This document shows, in pieces, positions 10,103 through 18,685 of a stretch of DNA of 64,000 nt. The notes beneath the pieces were generated by a model, which was not told where the DNA came from, searched no databases, and saw nothing but the letters and a program-made list of their open reading frames with translations. The translations under genes and the position numbers were made by a program. Within the stretch, counting starts at the first letter, position 1. Each line of letters opens with the position of its first letter. This DNA comes from Bacillus sp. CHD6a (GTDB lineage Bacteria > Bacillota > Bacilli > Bacillales > Bacillaceae_I), in contig NZ_LBMD01000006.1 of NCBI RefSeq assembly GCF_001293645.1, positions 124,001-188,000 of the forward strand. The letters run 5' to 3'.

Positions 10103-10672
10103 ATGAATAAGCTGTCATCTATTTTTCAAGCGATTTTTTTAGATAAGGAAGCGGCAGAAAAGCTTGCTTCCAGTGAGGCATATAACAAATGGGCATTTAT
10201 TTTTACATTTGTCGTTGGCATCTGTTATGGATCGGTAATCTACTTGAGAGTGCCGGAAGAATATCTTACATTTGACTCTTCCATTTTGCAATCAGCTGTC
10301 TACCTATTCCTCCTCCTTTCAGGAACAGGGATGGTGTATCTCACCAGACTAGGCCTTACTCTTTTATTGTGGGCAGGAGGAAAAGCATTTGGCGGTCAGG
10401 GGTTTATGGGGATCATAAACCGACTTACCGCGTTTGCCCTTGTTCCTTCAATTGTAGGTTTACCATCGATTGTTGCATTAAGCACAGGTGAAGAGTTATC
10501 AATTATATTAACAATTCTTCTGGTAATCTCTTTATTATGGATGTACTTTGTTTCTGTGCGTTTTCTTCAAATATCCCAAAAACTGAATGCATGGAGAGCG
10601 TATGGCGCTGTTTTGATTGCTTTTTTATTCTTTTCAAGTGTTTATTATTTAATCCTGCCACCTGCTGTCTAA
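10103..10672 (+). CDS. Yip1-like integral membrane protein
   Basis: The 189-residue protein has five predicted membrane helices (about residues 28-47, 60-80, 85-112, 118-150 and 165-186). The layout fits the Yip1 domain: a soluble N-terminal 25 residues, then a helix bundle with a central Gly-rich GGKAFGGQGFMGI segment. Bacterial Yip1-family members have no settled function. AAAGGAGGGAG precedes the ATG. It follows the symporter terminator, so it may be transcribed partly by read-through. Confidence 0.65.
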   Translation: MNKLSSIFQAIFLDKEAAEKLASSEAYNKWAFIFTFVVGICYGSVIYLRVPEEYLTFDSSILQSAVYLFLLLSGTGMVYLTRLGLTLLLWAGGKAFGGQGFMGIINRLTAFALVPSIVGLPSIVALSTGEELSIILTILLVISLLWMYFVSVRFLQISQKLNAWRAYGAVLIAFLFFSSVYYLILPPAV

Positions 10673-10689
10673 TATGAGAATAATGTTTA

Positions 10690-10718
10690 CATGGCCCTCA
10701 CAAAATGTGGGGGTCTTT
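10690..10718 (+). terminator. Possible terminator after the Yip1-like gene
   Basis: GCCCTCACA pairs with TGTGGGGGT around an AAAA loop. The T tract is short, so efficiency is doubtful. Confidence 0.5.
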
Positions 10719-11063
10719 AGTATGTAAATAAAAATAACCTGCTTTTACTAAAGGTGCTTACAAATGCAATAGTGAAAGGCGTTTTCAAGTCTTGCCCGAC
10801 ACCTGGAATTAAACAATCTAGGAGTGAGTGCAGCATAGCTTATCGCTATTTACGGCAGAATAAATTGCATGTTACATAGAGGAATAAGGCAGGACTGGGG
10901 AATGAATTTTTACAGGGAGGTTAAATGAAGAAAATTTTTCACGAGTATTATTAATGCAATGATGATTAGCGTAAGGATGATTATAAAAAAGCGCTAATGT
11001 TCCAGATGATTCCTATGAAATTAGCTGGGAGCTATAATTTACAGTACCTTAACGTAATTTCTA
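10719..11063. other. Intergenic stretch with decayed sequence
   Basis: No gene is supported. A nine-codon frame with a good ribosome binding site (GGGAGG, ATG at 10925) stops at once. It becomes a longer hydrophobic frame only if one base is removed, so it may be the wreck of a small secreted peptide gene. Confidence 0.3.
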
Positions 11064-11175
11064 GCTGTGGATTGGAACGCAAATGGCAAAGACACCAGCA
11101 GGGGAATAACGGTAGATTGAGACCCCGCAGCATAGCCAAGAGGCTCAAGCACCGTCCTGCGGAAAGAGCAGCTGA
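11064..11175 (+). repeat. Dispersed folded repeat, decayed copy
   Basis: CTGTGGATTGGA, AACGGTAGATTGAGACCCCGCAG and GAGGCTCAAGCACCGTCCTGCGG-like segments mark a copy of the AACGGT/ACCGTC subfamily. The right terminus no longer complements the left, so this copy is degenerate. A plus-strand frame over it (10997-11227) is not a gene. Confidence 0.75.
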
Positions 11176-11194
11176 ATTAACCTTACAACCAAAA

Positions 11195-12316
11195 TCAGAC
11201 CACCCTATTCTTCCCCATGATGAATAGATAAATATCTTTTATGACACCAGCATTCCAAAGTGTGTTGAAGATAACTACTGTTACTGGCCCGACAATCAGG
11301 CCAAGAAAACCTATCAACTGAAAACCGACAAATAAACTTACTAATGTCGCCAAAGGATCAAGGCCAATGCTAGATGATAATATCTTTGGTTCCATCAACT
11401 GACGCTGCACGATGACAATTAAATAAAGGACTCCAAGTCCAATAGCTAATGGTAAATTTCCACTAATGGCTAAAAAAATAATCCATGGAACAAAAATGAG
11501 CCCTGTTCCAAGATACGGAATCAAATCTACCAATCCAATGATTAAGGCAACGGTAATGGCGTATTCAACCCGTAATATTAATAGTCCAATTAATACAATG
11601 ATGGTAGTGATAGAAATCAGCGTGGCCTGTGCCCGCATGAAACCAAAAAAGGCCTTTTTTAAGCTTACAAACACTTTTGTTAGACTGCCTTGTGCCTTAA
11701 TTGGTGTAATTTTTTTTAGTCTTCCTTTAAGTTTGTACCAATCCTTGCTGATGAAAAAAGTTGCCAATAAGGAAAAAATTAAGACAGTCGCAACACTTGG
11801 AATCCATGTGATGAGTTTTGGTAGATTAGTTAAAAAGGATTGGATGAATTCACCGACTGTACTGGCAACCGTTGCACCAATATTCTCAATGTTTGTCAAG
11901 AGGGACTGTTGTTGATCCTCTTCCAAACTATGAAACATGGTACTGACCTGCTGGAACAAAGGAAGGATTTTAGTTACAACAAATTGTTCGACATACACCA
12001 CCAAGGTTTCAAAATGTCCAGGCACTACCTTTGCCAAATATTCCGTACCGGAGACAATCTCAACAATTAACAAAGTGACCACGCCAACAACCGTTGCAAA
12101 CAAGGCCATGATGGAGAGGAAAACGGCTAAACTTCTAGGAAGTCTTCCGTTCTTTTCTAGTAAATTTACGAGCGGGTTGATTAAGAAAGCTAAAACTAAT
12201 GCGATGATGAAAGGATAGGCAATGGAGAAAAGATAGTAAAATGAAACAAGACCAATCGTGATGATGAGAAGCACAAGAAGGAGACGAAAAACGATATGTA
12301 CATAATTCCAATTCAA
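11195..12316 (-). CDS. ytvI: AI-2E/YtvI family membrane protein
   Basis: The 373-residue permease-like protein belongs to the AI-2E transporter (UPF0118) family. It has two N-terminal helix pairs, a soluble central region (about 70-150), and a C-terminal bundle with VDLIPYLGTG and a PKILSSSIGLDPLATLVSL segment. In B. subtilis the counterpart YtvI is annotated as a sporulation integral membrane protein and lies at the same place, before citZ. Translation starts at TTG 12316 behind AAGGGGTG, 6 bases upstream. It is transcribed against its neighbours. The transport substrate is unknown. Confidence 0.88.
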   Translation of the reverse strand: MNWNYVHIVFRLLLVLLIITIGLVSFYYLFSIAYPFIIALVLAFLINPLVNLLEKNGRLPRSLAVFLSIMALFATVVGVVTLLIVEIVSGTEYLAKVVPGHFETLVVYVEQFVVTKILPLFQQVSTMFHSLEEDQQQSLLTNIENIGATVASTVGEFIQSFLTNLPKLITWIPSVATVLIFSLLATFFISKDWYKLKGRLKKITPIKAQGSLTKVFVSLKKAFFGFMRAQATLISITTIIVLIGLLILRVEYAITVALIIGLVDLIPYLGTGLIFVPWIIFLAISGNLPLAIGLGVLYLIVIVQRQLMEPKILSSSIGLDPLATLVSLFVGFQLIGFLGLIVGPVTVVIFNTLWNAGVIKDIYLFIMGKNRVV

Positions 12317-12495
12317 TCATAACACCCCTTATGAGTACCGGAATTCCCTTACTCCATATTTTACAACCAGACTTATTGTTTTCATAGTTTTATATTTAAA
12401 AATTAGGAAAATTCTGTACGGTCTCATTTCTTTTTCTTTCGTATTTTATTATGGTAGTATGGAAAAAGGGTCTGGTTTTGGAAGGATGAAACAGA

Positions 12496-12957
12496 ATGAT
12501 AAGTCAAGCTACCGTGTTTTTACTAATACTTCTATTAATCGGCTTTATTGCAAAGAATCCATCGTTGATGTTTGCTGTTGCAGTATTGCTTGTTATAAAA
12601 GTTATTGGACTGGATAATAAAGTATTCCCTTATTTGCAGTCTAAAGGAATTAACTGGGGAGTAACAATCATAACCATTGCTGTGTTAGTTCCGATTGCTA
12701 CAGGAGATATAGGTTTTAAGCAATTACAAGAAGCGTTAAAGTCTTCCTATGCGTGGGTGGCTTTAGGGGCTGGTATAGCTGTTGCGCTGATTGCAAAGAG
12801 CGGGTTAACATTGCTTGCCAACGATCCGCATATTACAACGGCCTTGGTTTTTGGTACTATCCTCGCGGTTTCTTTATTTAATGGAGTGGCTGTAGGCCCA
12901 TTGATTGGCGCAGGGATAGCTTATCTAGCAATGAAGGTAGTGGAGTATTTCACATAG
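12496..12957 (+). CDS. ytwI: DUF441 membrane protein (YtwI-like)
   Basis: The 153-residue, four- to five-helix membrane protein of the DUF441 family starts with a helix at 5-20. It contains the KVFPYLQSKGINWGVTIITIAVLVP region typical of the family. The function is unknown. It is located directly upstream of citZ, as in B. subtilis. The start is set by GGAAGGATG upstream of the ATG. Confidence 0.88.
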   Translation: MISQATVFLLILLLIGFIAKNPSLMFAVAVLLVIKVIGLDNKVFPYLQSKGINWGVTIITIAVLVPIATGDIGFKQLQEALKSSYAWVALGAGIAVALIAKSGLTLLANDPHITTALVFGTILAVSLFNGVAVGPLIGAGIAYLAMKVVEYFT

Positions 12958-13018
12958 GGGATGTTTCACAAATTATTTTTTCGTAATAATATTTTTTGCA
13001 GGACTTTCGTTCTTTTCA

Positions 13019-13047
13019 TTCACAAAAGTCAGATAATTGTTTATAAT
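13019..13047 (+). promoter_or_regulatory. Candidate distal citZ promoter
   Basis: TTCACA and TATAAT are separated by exactly 17 bases, giving a leader of about 260 nt before citZ. No gene is supported in 12958-13312. An 81-codon frame there lacks a ribosome binding site. Confidence 0.55.
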
Positions 13048-13155
13048 AGGGACAAGGACACTTCCTTCCTACTTAGCAAGAGAAACATTGTTCGCCGAAA
13101 ATGCGCGCACACCCATGAACATAGTGGATATGGCGCTTATTTTTTTGAATGGAAA

Positions 13156-13169
13156 TGTAAGCATTTTCT
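13156..13169 (+). promoter_or_regulatory. cre-like site in the citZ leader
   Basis: TGTAAGCATTTTCT matches the CcpA consensus at 12 of 14 positions. CcpA repression of citZ is established in B. subtilis. Here the site lies downstream of the candidate promoter, so it would act as a roadblock or serve a second promoter. Confidence 0.5.
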
Positions 13170-13312
13170 TAGTTTGCTAGATTCTGAATTAATGAATTAC
13201 TCTTAATTTTTATACAGATCATTAATTTTTTATCATTATGGTGAGCAAGCGTTCGGGTGGACAATGGTAGATAAGGATTTGAAGAAATTTTCACATAAAG
13301 GAGAGGTTTGAA

Positions 13313-14431
13313 ATGACAACAACTAAAGGTCTTGAAGGAATTGTAGCAACAACTTCGGCTATCAGTTCCATTATTGACGACACACTAACGTATGTTGGCT
13401 ACAACATTGATGACTTAGCAGATCATGCTAGCTTCGAAGAGGTAATCTATCTTTTATGGCATCAGAAATTGCCTAACAAGCAAGAATTGACTTTACTGAA
13501 GAAAGAATTAGCAGAAAATGCTGCACTTCCTGATGAAGTCATCAATCACTTTAAAACTTATCCAATTGATAAAGTTCACCCTATGGCTGCTTTACGTACG
13601 GCAGTATCATTACTAGGTCTTTACGATGCGGAAGCAGATAATATGGATCCGGAAGTAAATTACCATAAGGCTGTTCGTCTGCAAGCTAAAATGCCGACAA
13701 TTGTGACAGCGTTCTCAAGAATCCGTAAAGGGTTAGACCCAATTGCTCCAAGGACTGATCTTGGCATGGCAGCTAATTTCTTATACATGTTAACTGGTGA
13801 AGAGCCGTCTGAAGTTGCGATTGAAGCATTCAATAAAGCATTAGTTCTTCATGCTGATCATGAGTTAAATGCATCAACTTTCACTGCACGTGTATGTGTT
13901 GCGACATTATCTGATGTCTATTCTGGTGTTACTGCTGCAATCGGAGCGTTAAAAGGTCCATTGCATGGTGGAGCAAACGAAGCGGTTATGAAGATGCTTT
14001 CTGAAATTGGAGAAGTGGAAAACGCGGAAAGCTATATCCGTGAAAAGCTTGCTAATAAAGAAAAAATCATGGGCTTCGGTCACCGTGTATATCGTCAGGG
14101 AGATCCTCGTGCAAAGCATTTGCGTGAAATGTCCGAGAAACTTACTCATTTGACAGGACAACCGAAATGGTATGATATGTCCGTAAAAGTGGAAGAAATC
14201 GTGACTTCTGAGAAACCGCTTCCACCTAATGTTGATTTCTACAGTGCATCTGTGTACCATTCATTAGGGATTGATCATGACTTATTCACACCAATCTTTG
14301 CTGTGAGCCGAGTATCCGGTTGGTTGGCTCATATCCTTGAGCAGTATTCCAACAACCGTCTGATTCGTCCTCGTGCAGACTATACAGGCCCTGGCAAACA
14401 GGACTATGTACCACTCGAAAAACGTAGCTAA
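13313..14431 (+). CDS. citZ: Citrate synthase
   Basis: It condenses acetyl-CoA with oxaloacetate to citrate, the first TCA step. The 372 residues equal the B. subtilis CitZ length. The catalytic triad positions are visible: His in GPLHGGANEAV (about 217), His in GFGHRVYRQGDPRAKHL (about 256) and Asp in NVDFYSAS (about 307). AAAGGAGAGG precedes the ATG. It heads the citZ-icd-mdh cluster, but icd has its own promoter-like sequence and a terminator follows icd. The three genes may therefore not be a simple operon here. Confidence 0.98.
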   Translation: MTTTKGLEGIVATTSAISSIIDDTLTYVGYNIDDLADHASFEEVIYLLWHQKLPNKQELTLLKKELAENAALPDEVINHFKTYPIDKVHPMAALRTAVSLLGLYDAEADNMDPEVNYHKAVRLQAKMPTIVTAFSRIRKGLDPIAPRTDLGMAANFLYMLTGEEPSEVAIEAFNKALVLHADHELNASTFTARVCVATLSDVYSGVTAAIGALKGPLHGGANEAVMKMLSEIGEVENAESYIREKLANKEKIMGFGHRVYRQGDPRAKHLREMSEKLTHLTGQPKWYDMSVKVEEIVTSEKPLPPNVDFYSASVYHSLGIDHDLFTPIFAVSRVSGWLAHILEQYSNNRLIRPRADYTGPGKQDYVPLEKRS

Positions 14432-14468
14432 GGGTACTTTACGCTACAACAAGATACATTGATTGAAT

Positions 14469-14482
14469 TTTTGCTATAATAC
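14469..14482 (+). promoter_or_regulatory. Extended -10 promoter upstream of icd
   Basis: TTTTTGCTATAATAC provides TGn-TATAAT, an extended -10 element, about 65 bases before the icd start. No good -35 is visible. Confidence 0.45.
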
Positions 14483-14546
14483 TAGGGGAGGGGTAATCCC
14501 TTTCCCAAACATCTAATGTCATTATATTTCTTAGGAGGTTTTTACT

Positions 14547-15815
14547 TTGACACAAGGAACAAAAATTACCGTTACAGATGGCGTATTAAACGTACCTAAC
14601 AACCCGATTATTCCATTTATTGAGGGAGATGGAATTGGTCCTGACATTTGGGCATCTGCATCACGTGTTTTAGAAGCAGCTGTTGAAAAAGCATATAATG
14701 GTGAAAAGGAAATTGTTTGGAAAGAAGTATTGGCTGGAGAAAAAGCATTCAACCAAACTGGTGAATGGTTGCCAAGTCAAACACTTGATGATATCCGTGA
14801 GTACATAATTGCAATCAAAGGACCTCTGACTACACCGGTCGGTGGCGGAATCCGTTCTCTTAACGTTGCATTACGTCAAGAGCTGGACCTTTTCACGTGC
14901 TTACGTCCTGTTCGTTATTTCCAAGGAGTTCCTTCTCCTATTAAACGTCCAGAAGACACTGACATGGTTATTTTCCGTGAAAACACAGAAGATATCTATG
15001 CTGGAATTGAGTATGCAAAAGGCTCTGAGGAAGTAGAAAAGCTAATCAACTTCCTTCAAACGGAAATGGGAGTGAACAAAATCCGTTTCCCTGAAACTTC
15101 TGGTATCGGAATCAAGCCGGTATCTGAAGAAGGTACTTCCCGTCTTGTTCGTGGTGCAATTAATTATGCAATTGAGCATGGCCGCAAATCTGTAACACTA
15201 GTACACAAAGGAAACATCATGAAGTTCACTGAGGGTGCTTTTAAAAACTGGGGTTACGAGCTAGCTGAAAAAGAATTCGGCGATAAAGTATTCACTTGGG
15301 CACAATATGACCGTATCGCGGAAGCGGAAGGTAAAGATGCTGCGAATAAAGCTCAAGAAGCTGCAGAAGCAGAAGGCAAGATCCTAGTGAAGGATTCCAT
15401 TGCTGATATTTTCTTACAACAAATTCTTACTCGTCCAAAAGAGTTCGATGTTGTTGCCACAATGAATCTTAATGGTGACTACATCTCTGATGCACTTGCT
15501 GCACAAGTAGGTGGAATCGGAATTGCTCCAGGAGCGAACATTAACTATGAAACTGGTCATGCAATTTTCGAAGCTACACACGGTACTGCTCCTAAATATG
15601 CTGGTCTTGATAAAGTAAACCCATCTTCTGTTATCCTTTCTGGTGTATTAATGCTTGAGCACCTTGGCTGGACAGAAGCTGCTAAACTTGTCGTAGATGC
15701 AATGGAAAAATCCATCGCTTCTAAAGTAGTAACTTACGACTTTGCACGTCTAATGGACGGCGCAACAGAAGTAAAATGCTCCGAGTTTGGTGACGAACTA
15801 ATTAAAAACATGTAA
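14547..15815 (+). CDS. icd: NADP-dependent isocitrate dehydrogenase
   Basis: It oxidatively decarboxylates isocitrate to 2-oxoglutarate with NADP+. The 422 residues equal the usual Bacillus length. [13 protein letters not shown] contains the substrate-binding Ser near residue 104, which is the phosphorylation site in the E. coli enzyme. The metal-binding Asp region [16 protein letters not shown] and the cofactor region HGTAPKYAG are intact. Translation starts at TTG 14547 behind TTAGGAGG. The Lys-Arg-rich NADP-specificity region is as expected. A strong terminator follows. Confidence 0.98.
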   Translation: MTQGTKITVTDGVLNVPNNPIIPFIEGDGIGPDIWASASRVLEAAVEKAYNGEKEIVWKEVLAGEKAFNQTGEWLPSQTLDDIREYIIAIKGPLTTPVGGGIRSLNVALRQELDLFTCLRPVRYFQGVPSPIKRPEDTDMVIFRENTEDIYAGIEYAKGSEEVEKLINFLQTEMGVNKIRFPETSGIGIKPVSEEGTSRLVRGAINYAIEHGRKSVTLVHKGNIMKFTEGAFKNWGYELAEKEFGDKVFTWAQYDRIAEAEGKDAANKAQEAAEAEGKILVKDSIADIFLQQILTRPKEFDVVATMNLNGDYISDALAAQVGGIGIAPGANINYETGHAIFEATHGTAPKYAGLDKVNPSSVILSGVLMLEHLGWTEAAKLVVDAMEKSIASKVVTYDFARLMDGATEVKCSEFGDELIKNM

Positions 15816-15820
15816 TTTTA

Positions 15821-15857
15821 AAAAAAGCAAAAACTCTCGATGGGTTTTTGCTTTTTG
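15821..15857 (+). terminator. Terminator after icd
   Basis: AAAAAGCAAAAAC pairs with GTTTTTGCTTTTT around a TCTCGATGG loop. Confidence 0.85.
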
Positions 15858-15890
15858 AAAATAAGTTACTGTTAAACCATATACTTCAGC

Positions 15891-16014
15891 TGTTGATTGA
15901 AGCACAGGACGAAGACTCCTGAGGGAGATAGCGCTAGGTGGAGACCCCGCAGGCGAAGCCGAAGGAGGCTCTCGTCAGCCCCTAGGAAAGCGGAGTCCAG
16001 TGCGTAAATCAACA
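15891..16014 (+). repeat. Dispersed folded repeat between icd and mdh
   Basis: The terminal arms TGTTGATT and AATCAACA are complementary. The internal GAGGGAGATAGCGCTAG region and the CAGCCCCTAGG region define the AGCGCT/CCCCTAGG subfamily. The copy separates icd from mdh. Confidence 0.85.
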
Positions 16015-16058
16015 TGCGGAGTAAGAGTTGTCCATTAATAGGTTAGGGAGGAATGAAC

Positions 16059-16997
16059 ATGACAATGAGACGTAAAAAGGTATCGGTAATCGGTGGAGGT
16101 TTTACAGGAGCAACCACTGCATTCTTACTAGCGCAAAAAGAACTCGCAGACGTTGTACTTGTAGATATCCCGCAAATGGAGAACCCTACTAAAGGGAAAG
16201 CTTTAGATATGTTAGAAGCAGGTCCTGTTCAAGGATTTGATGCAAACATTACAGGAACATCCAACTATGAAGATACAGCCAATTCTGATATCGTTGTCAT
16301 TACAGCTGGAATTGCCCGCAAACCAGGTATGAGCCGTGACGATCTGGTAACGACAAACCAAAACATCATGAAAAGTGTCACAAGAGAAGTGGTTAAACAC
16401 TCTCCTGATTGCTATATCATCGTCTTGACAAACCCGGTAGATGCCATGACCTACACTGTGTTTAAAGAGTCCGGCTTCCCGAAAAACCGTGTTATCGGTC
16501 AATCAGGAGTGTTAGATACAGCTCGTTTCCGCACATTTGTGTCACAGGAATTAAATCTTTCAGTGAAAGATGTTACTGGCTTCGTTCTCGGAGGTCATGG
16601 TGATGACATGGTGCCGCTTGTTCGCTACTCGTATGCAGGTGGAATTCCGCTAGAAACATTGCTTCCGAAAGATCGCTTAGACGCAATTGTGGAAAGAACA
16701 AGAAAAGGCGGCGGGGAAATCGTTAACCTGCTTGGTAACGGTAGTGCCTATTATGCTCCTGCAGCATCGATGGTTGAAATGGTGGAAGCGATCCTGAAAG
16801 ATCAACGCCGAATTCTACCTTCCATCGCCTATCTTGAAGGAGAATACGGACACGACGGAATCTACCTTGGTGTACCAACAATCCTTGGTGCTGGCGGTAT
16901 CGAAAAAATCATCGAACTAGAGCTAACAGAAGATGAAAAAGCAGCACTCTCCAAATCCGTCGAATCCGTCAAAAACGTCATGAACGTCCTATCTTAA
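16059..16997 (+). CDS. mdh: Malate dehydrogenase
   Basis: It reversibly oxidises malate to oxaloacetate with NAD+. Starting at ATG 16059 the protein has 312 residues, the same as B. subtilis Mdh. The upstream in-frame ATG at 16053 has almost no spacing from GGGAGG and is rejected. The N-terminal Rossmann loop is GGGFTGATT, the catalytic His lies in GGHGDDMV (about residue 180), and the substrate Arg residues lie in [11 protein letters not shown]. It belongs to the lactate-dehydrogenase-like tetrameric Mdh group. The folded repeat just upstream separates it from icd. Confidence 0.97.
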   Translation: MTMRRKKVSVIGGGFTGATTAFLLAQKELADVVLVDIPQMENPTKGKALDMLEAGPVQGFDANITGTSNYEDTANSDIVVITAGIARKPGMSRDDLVTTNQNIMKSVTREVVKHSPDCYIIVLTNPVDAMTYTVFKESGFPKNRVIGQSGVLDTARFRTFVSQELNLSVKDVTGFVLGGHGDDMVPLVRYSYAGGIPLETLLPKDRLDAIVERTRKGGGEIVNLLGNGSAYYAPAASMVEMVEAILKDQRRILPSIAYLEGEYGHDGIYLGVPTILGAGGIEKIIELELTEDEKAALSKSVESVKNVMNVLS

Positions 16998-17035
16998 AAC
17001 TTTAAAGAAGATGTAGAAAGTATTAAGGACATCTA

Positions 17036-17170
17036 GCTGGTGATTGGAGCTTAGGGCGAAGACTCCTAAGGGAGATAGCGCTAGCTGGAGACCCCGCAGA
17101 CCCCGCAGACTTGCTGAGGAGGCTCCAGCAGCGCCCCTAGGAAAGCGAAGCCCTAGGTGGAAATCACCAG
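17036..17170 (+). repeat. Dispersed folded repeat after mdh
   Basis: The terminal arms CTGGTGATT and AATCACCAG are complementary and differ in matching positions from the icd-mdh copy (TGTTGATT/AATCAACA). A nine-base ACCCCGCAG unit is duplicated internally. Confidence 0.85.
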
Positions 17171-17198
17171 TGGTGTATCACAGAAAAATGTAACTAAC

Positions 17199-17226
17199 TC
17201 GGGGAATTCTTTCCCCGAATTTTTAT
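17199..17226 (+). terminator. Terminator downstream of mdh
   Basis: CGGGGAA pairs with TTCCCCG over a TTCT-like loop, followed by AATTTTTATC. Confidence 0.8.
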
Positions 17227-17234
17227 CACACTAT

Positions 17235-17248
17235 TGTAAACGGTTACA
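17235..17248 (+). promoter_or_regulatory. Consensus cre site (CcpA operator)
   Basis: TGTAAACGGTTACA fits the consensus TGWAANCGNTNWCA at all 14 positions. It overlaps a TACAAT -10-like element at 17245-17250, in front of the MaoC-like gene. Catabolite repression is the natural reading. Confidence 0.75.
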
Positions 17249-17290
17249 ATAAACAAGGGGTATTTTCCAACATCATCAGGGGGTGTATGT

Positions 17291-17767
17291 ATGTTACTAG
17301 GCAAAAAGAGAAAACTCGGAAGAAAACTCGCAGAAATCCAAGTGGGAGAAAAGCTTGAGCTAACCGAAAAAATAGAAGACAAAGACCTATTATTATATCT
17401 TGGGTTAACGAATGATGCCAACCCACTCTATATTCAGCACGACTACGCGTCCCAAACACCATTTAAAAAGCCAATCGTACCTAGCATCATGTTAACAGGG
17501 ATTATTACATCCGCTGTGTCCAAATATTTACCTGGTCCAGGAAGTCATGTCGTTCACCAAGATATTACTTTTCCAAAACCAGTCTACCATTATGGAAGTG
17601 TTCAATTTCTTTTTGAAGTGGTGGAGATCAACGACAAAGACCATTGCATTGTAATGAGTGTTCATGGTACCAATGAAGAAAATCATACTGTTGCGAAAGG
17701 CTCCATCACAGTTTGTCCTCCTCACCGTCTTGAACCGATGGAGAGCAGTGCGATGGAAAACTTCTAA
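17291..17767 (+). CDS. MaoC-like hydratase domain protein
   Basis: The 158-residue hot-dog fold protein has the MaoC/(R)-enoyl-CoA hydratase pattern. The LTNDANPLYIQHDYA segment (about 37-51) carries the Asp and His that form the hydratase active site in this family. A VPSIMLTGII helix follows. Such proteins hydrate enoyl-CoA or related thioesters. The exact substrate is unknown. The consensus cre in the promoter suggests repression by glucose, in line with a role in fatty acid or carboxylate breakdown. It lies between mdh and phoP and is followed by a terminator. Confidence 0.8.
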   Translation: MLLGKKRKLGRKLAEIQVGEKLELTEKIEDKDLLLYLGLTNDANPLYIQHDYASQTPFKKPIVPSIMLTGIITSAVSKYLPGPGSHVVHQDITFPKPVYHYGSVQFLFEVVEINDKDHCIVMSVHGTNEENHTVAKGSITVCPPHRLEPMESSAMENF

Positions 17768-17791
17768 AAAGAGCTTAGGCTCTTTTTTATT
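17765..17791 (+). terminator. Terminator after the MaoC-like gene
   Basis: AAAGAGC-TTAG-GCTCTTTTTT hairpin with T tract. Confidence 0.8.
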
Positions 17792-17956
17792 TTGTTAACA
17801 AAATCTTAGGTTGGCCACTTTAACTGAAAGCTTTTCTTTATTGTGATGAATAATGAATACGTGTAAAATGGAAAAGTAATGATAGAGAAAAAATAGAATT
17901 GGAAGTTGGATGAACAACAAAATGGGTTTTCCAAAACAGTTTGGTGGAGGAAAAGA

Positions 17957-18685
17957 ATGAATAAAAAGATTCTTATTGTAGATGATGAACAATCAATCGT
18001 GACATTATTACAGTATAATTTACAGCAAGCAGGCTACGATGTTTCCGTTGCGATGGACGGAGAAGAAGGTCTGAATAAGGCAATGGAAGAACGATTTGAT
18101 ATGATTGTGCTAGATCTTATGCTTCCAAAAAAAGATGGAATAGAAGTGTGTAAAGAGTTAAGACAGCACAAAATACATACTCCAATTCTAATGCTTACTG
18201 CAAAGGATGATGAGTTTGATAAGGTGTTGGGACTAGAGTTAGGTGCGGATGATTATATGACTAAACCTTTCAGTCCAAGAGAAGTCGTAGCGAGGGTAAA
18301 GGCTATCCTCCGCAGAATGCAGCAGATGTCAGGTAACACAGAGACGCAGAAAGTAGAAGAGGACACTTCGGAAAAGATTGTTATTGGAGATGTAAAAATA
18401 CTTCCTGAACACTATGAAGCCTATTTTCGCGATGAACGATTAGAACTTACGCCAAAGGAATTTGAGCTTTTGGTTTACTTATCGAAGAATAAGGGAAGAG
18501 TGTTGACTCGCGATCAACTGTTGAGTGCGGTGTGGAATTATGATTTTGCCGGAGACACTCGGATTGTGGATGTTCATATTAGTCACTTAAGGGAAAAAAT
18601 AGAGACAGATACCAAAAAACCTACATATATAAAGACTATTAGAGGGCTGGGGTACAAGCTAGAGGAACAGAAATTACATGAATAG
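17957..18685 (+). CDS. phoP: Phosphate-response regulator PhoP
   Basis: OmpR-family response regulator of the phosphate starvation response. Starting at ATG 17957 behind GGTGGAGG it has 242 residues. The upstream in-frame extension to 17906 has no support. The receiver domain carries the acidic pair DD at 9-10, the phospho-acceptor Asp53 in VLDLMLP, and Lys in TKPFSPRE. The C-terminal winged-helix domain (about 130-240) includes LTPKEFELLVYL and DVHISHLREKI. It overlaps phoR by 8 bp, so the sensor and regulator are translationally coupled. Confidence 0.97.
   Translation: MNKKILIVDDEQSIVTLLQYNLQQAGYDVSVAMDGEEGLNKAMEERFDMIVLDLMLPKKDGIEVCKELRQHKIHTPILMLTAKDDEFDKVLGLELGADDYMTKPFSPREVVARVKAILRRMQQMSGNTETQKVEEDTSEKIVIGDVKILPEHYEAYFRDERLELTPKEFELLVYLSKNKGRVLTRDQLLSAVWNYDFAGDTRIVDVHISHLREKIETDTKKPTYIKTIRGLGYKLEEQKLHE

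Noticed and set aside
10997-11227. 76-codon plus-strand frame
   Set aside because: It runs through a decayed repeat copy and into the 3' end of ytvI. It is not a gene.
12961-13206. 81-codon frame upstream of citZ
   Set aside because: There is no ribosome binding site, the composition is implausible, and it overlaps the citZ promoter and cre-like site.
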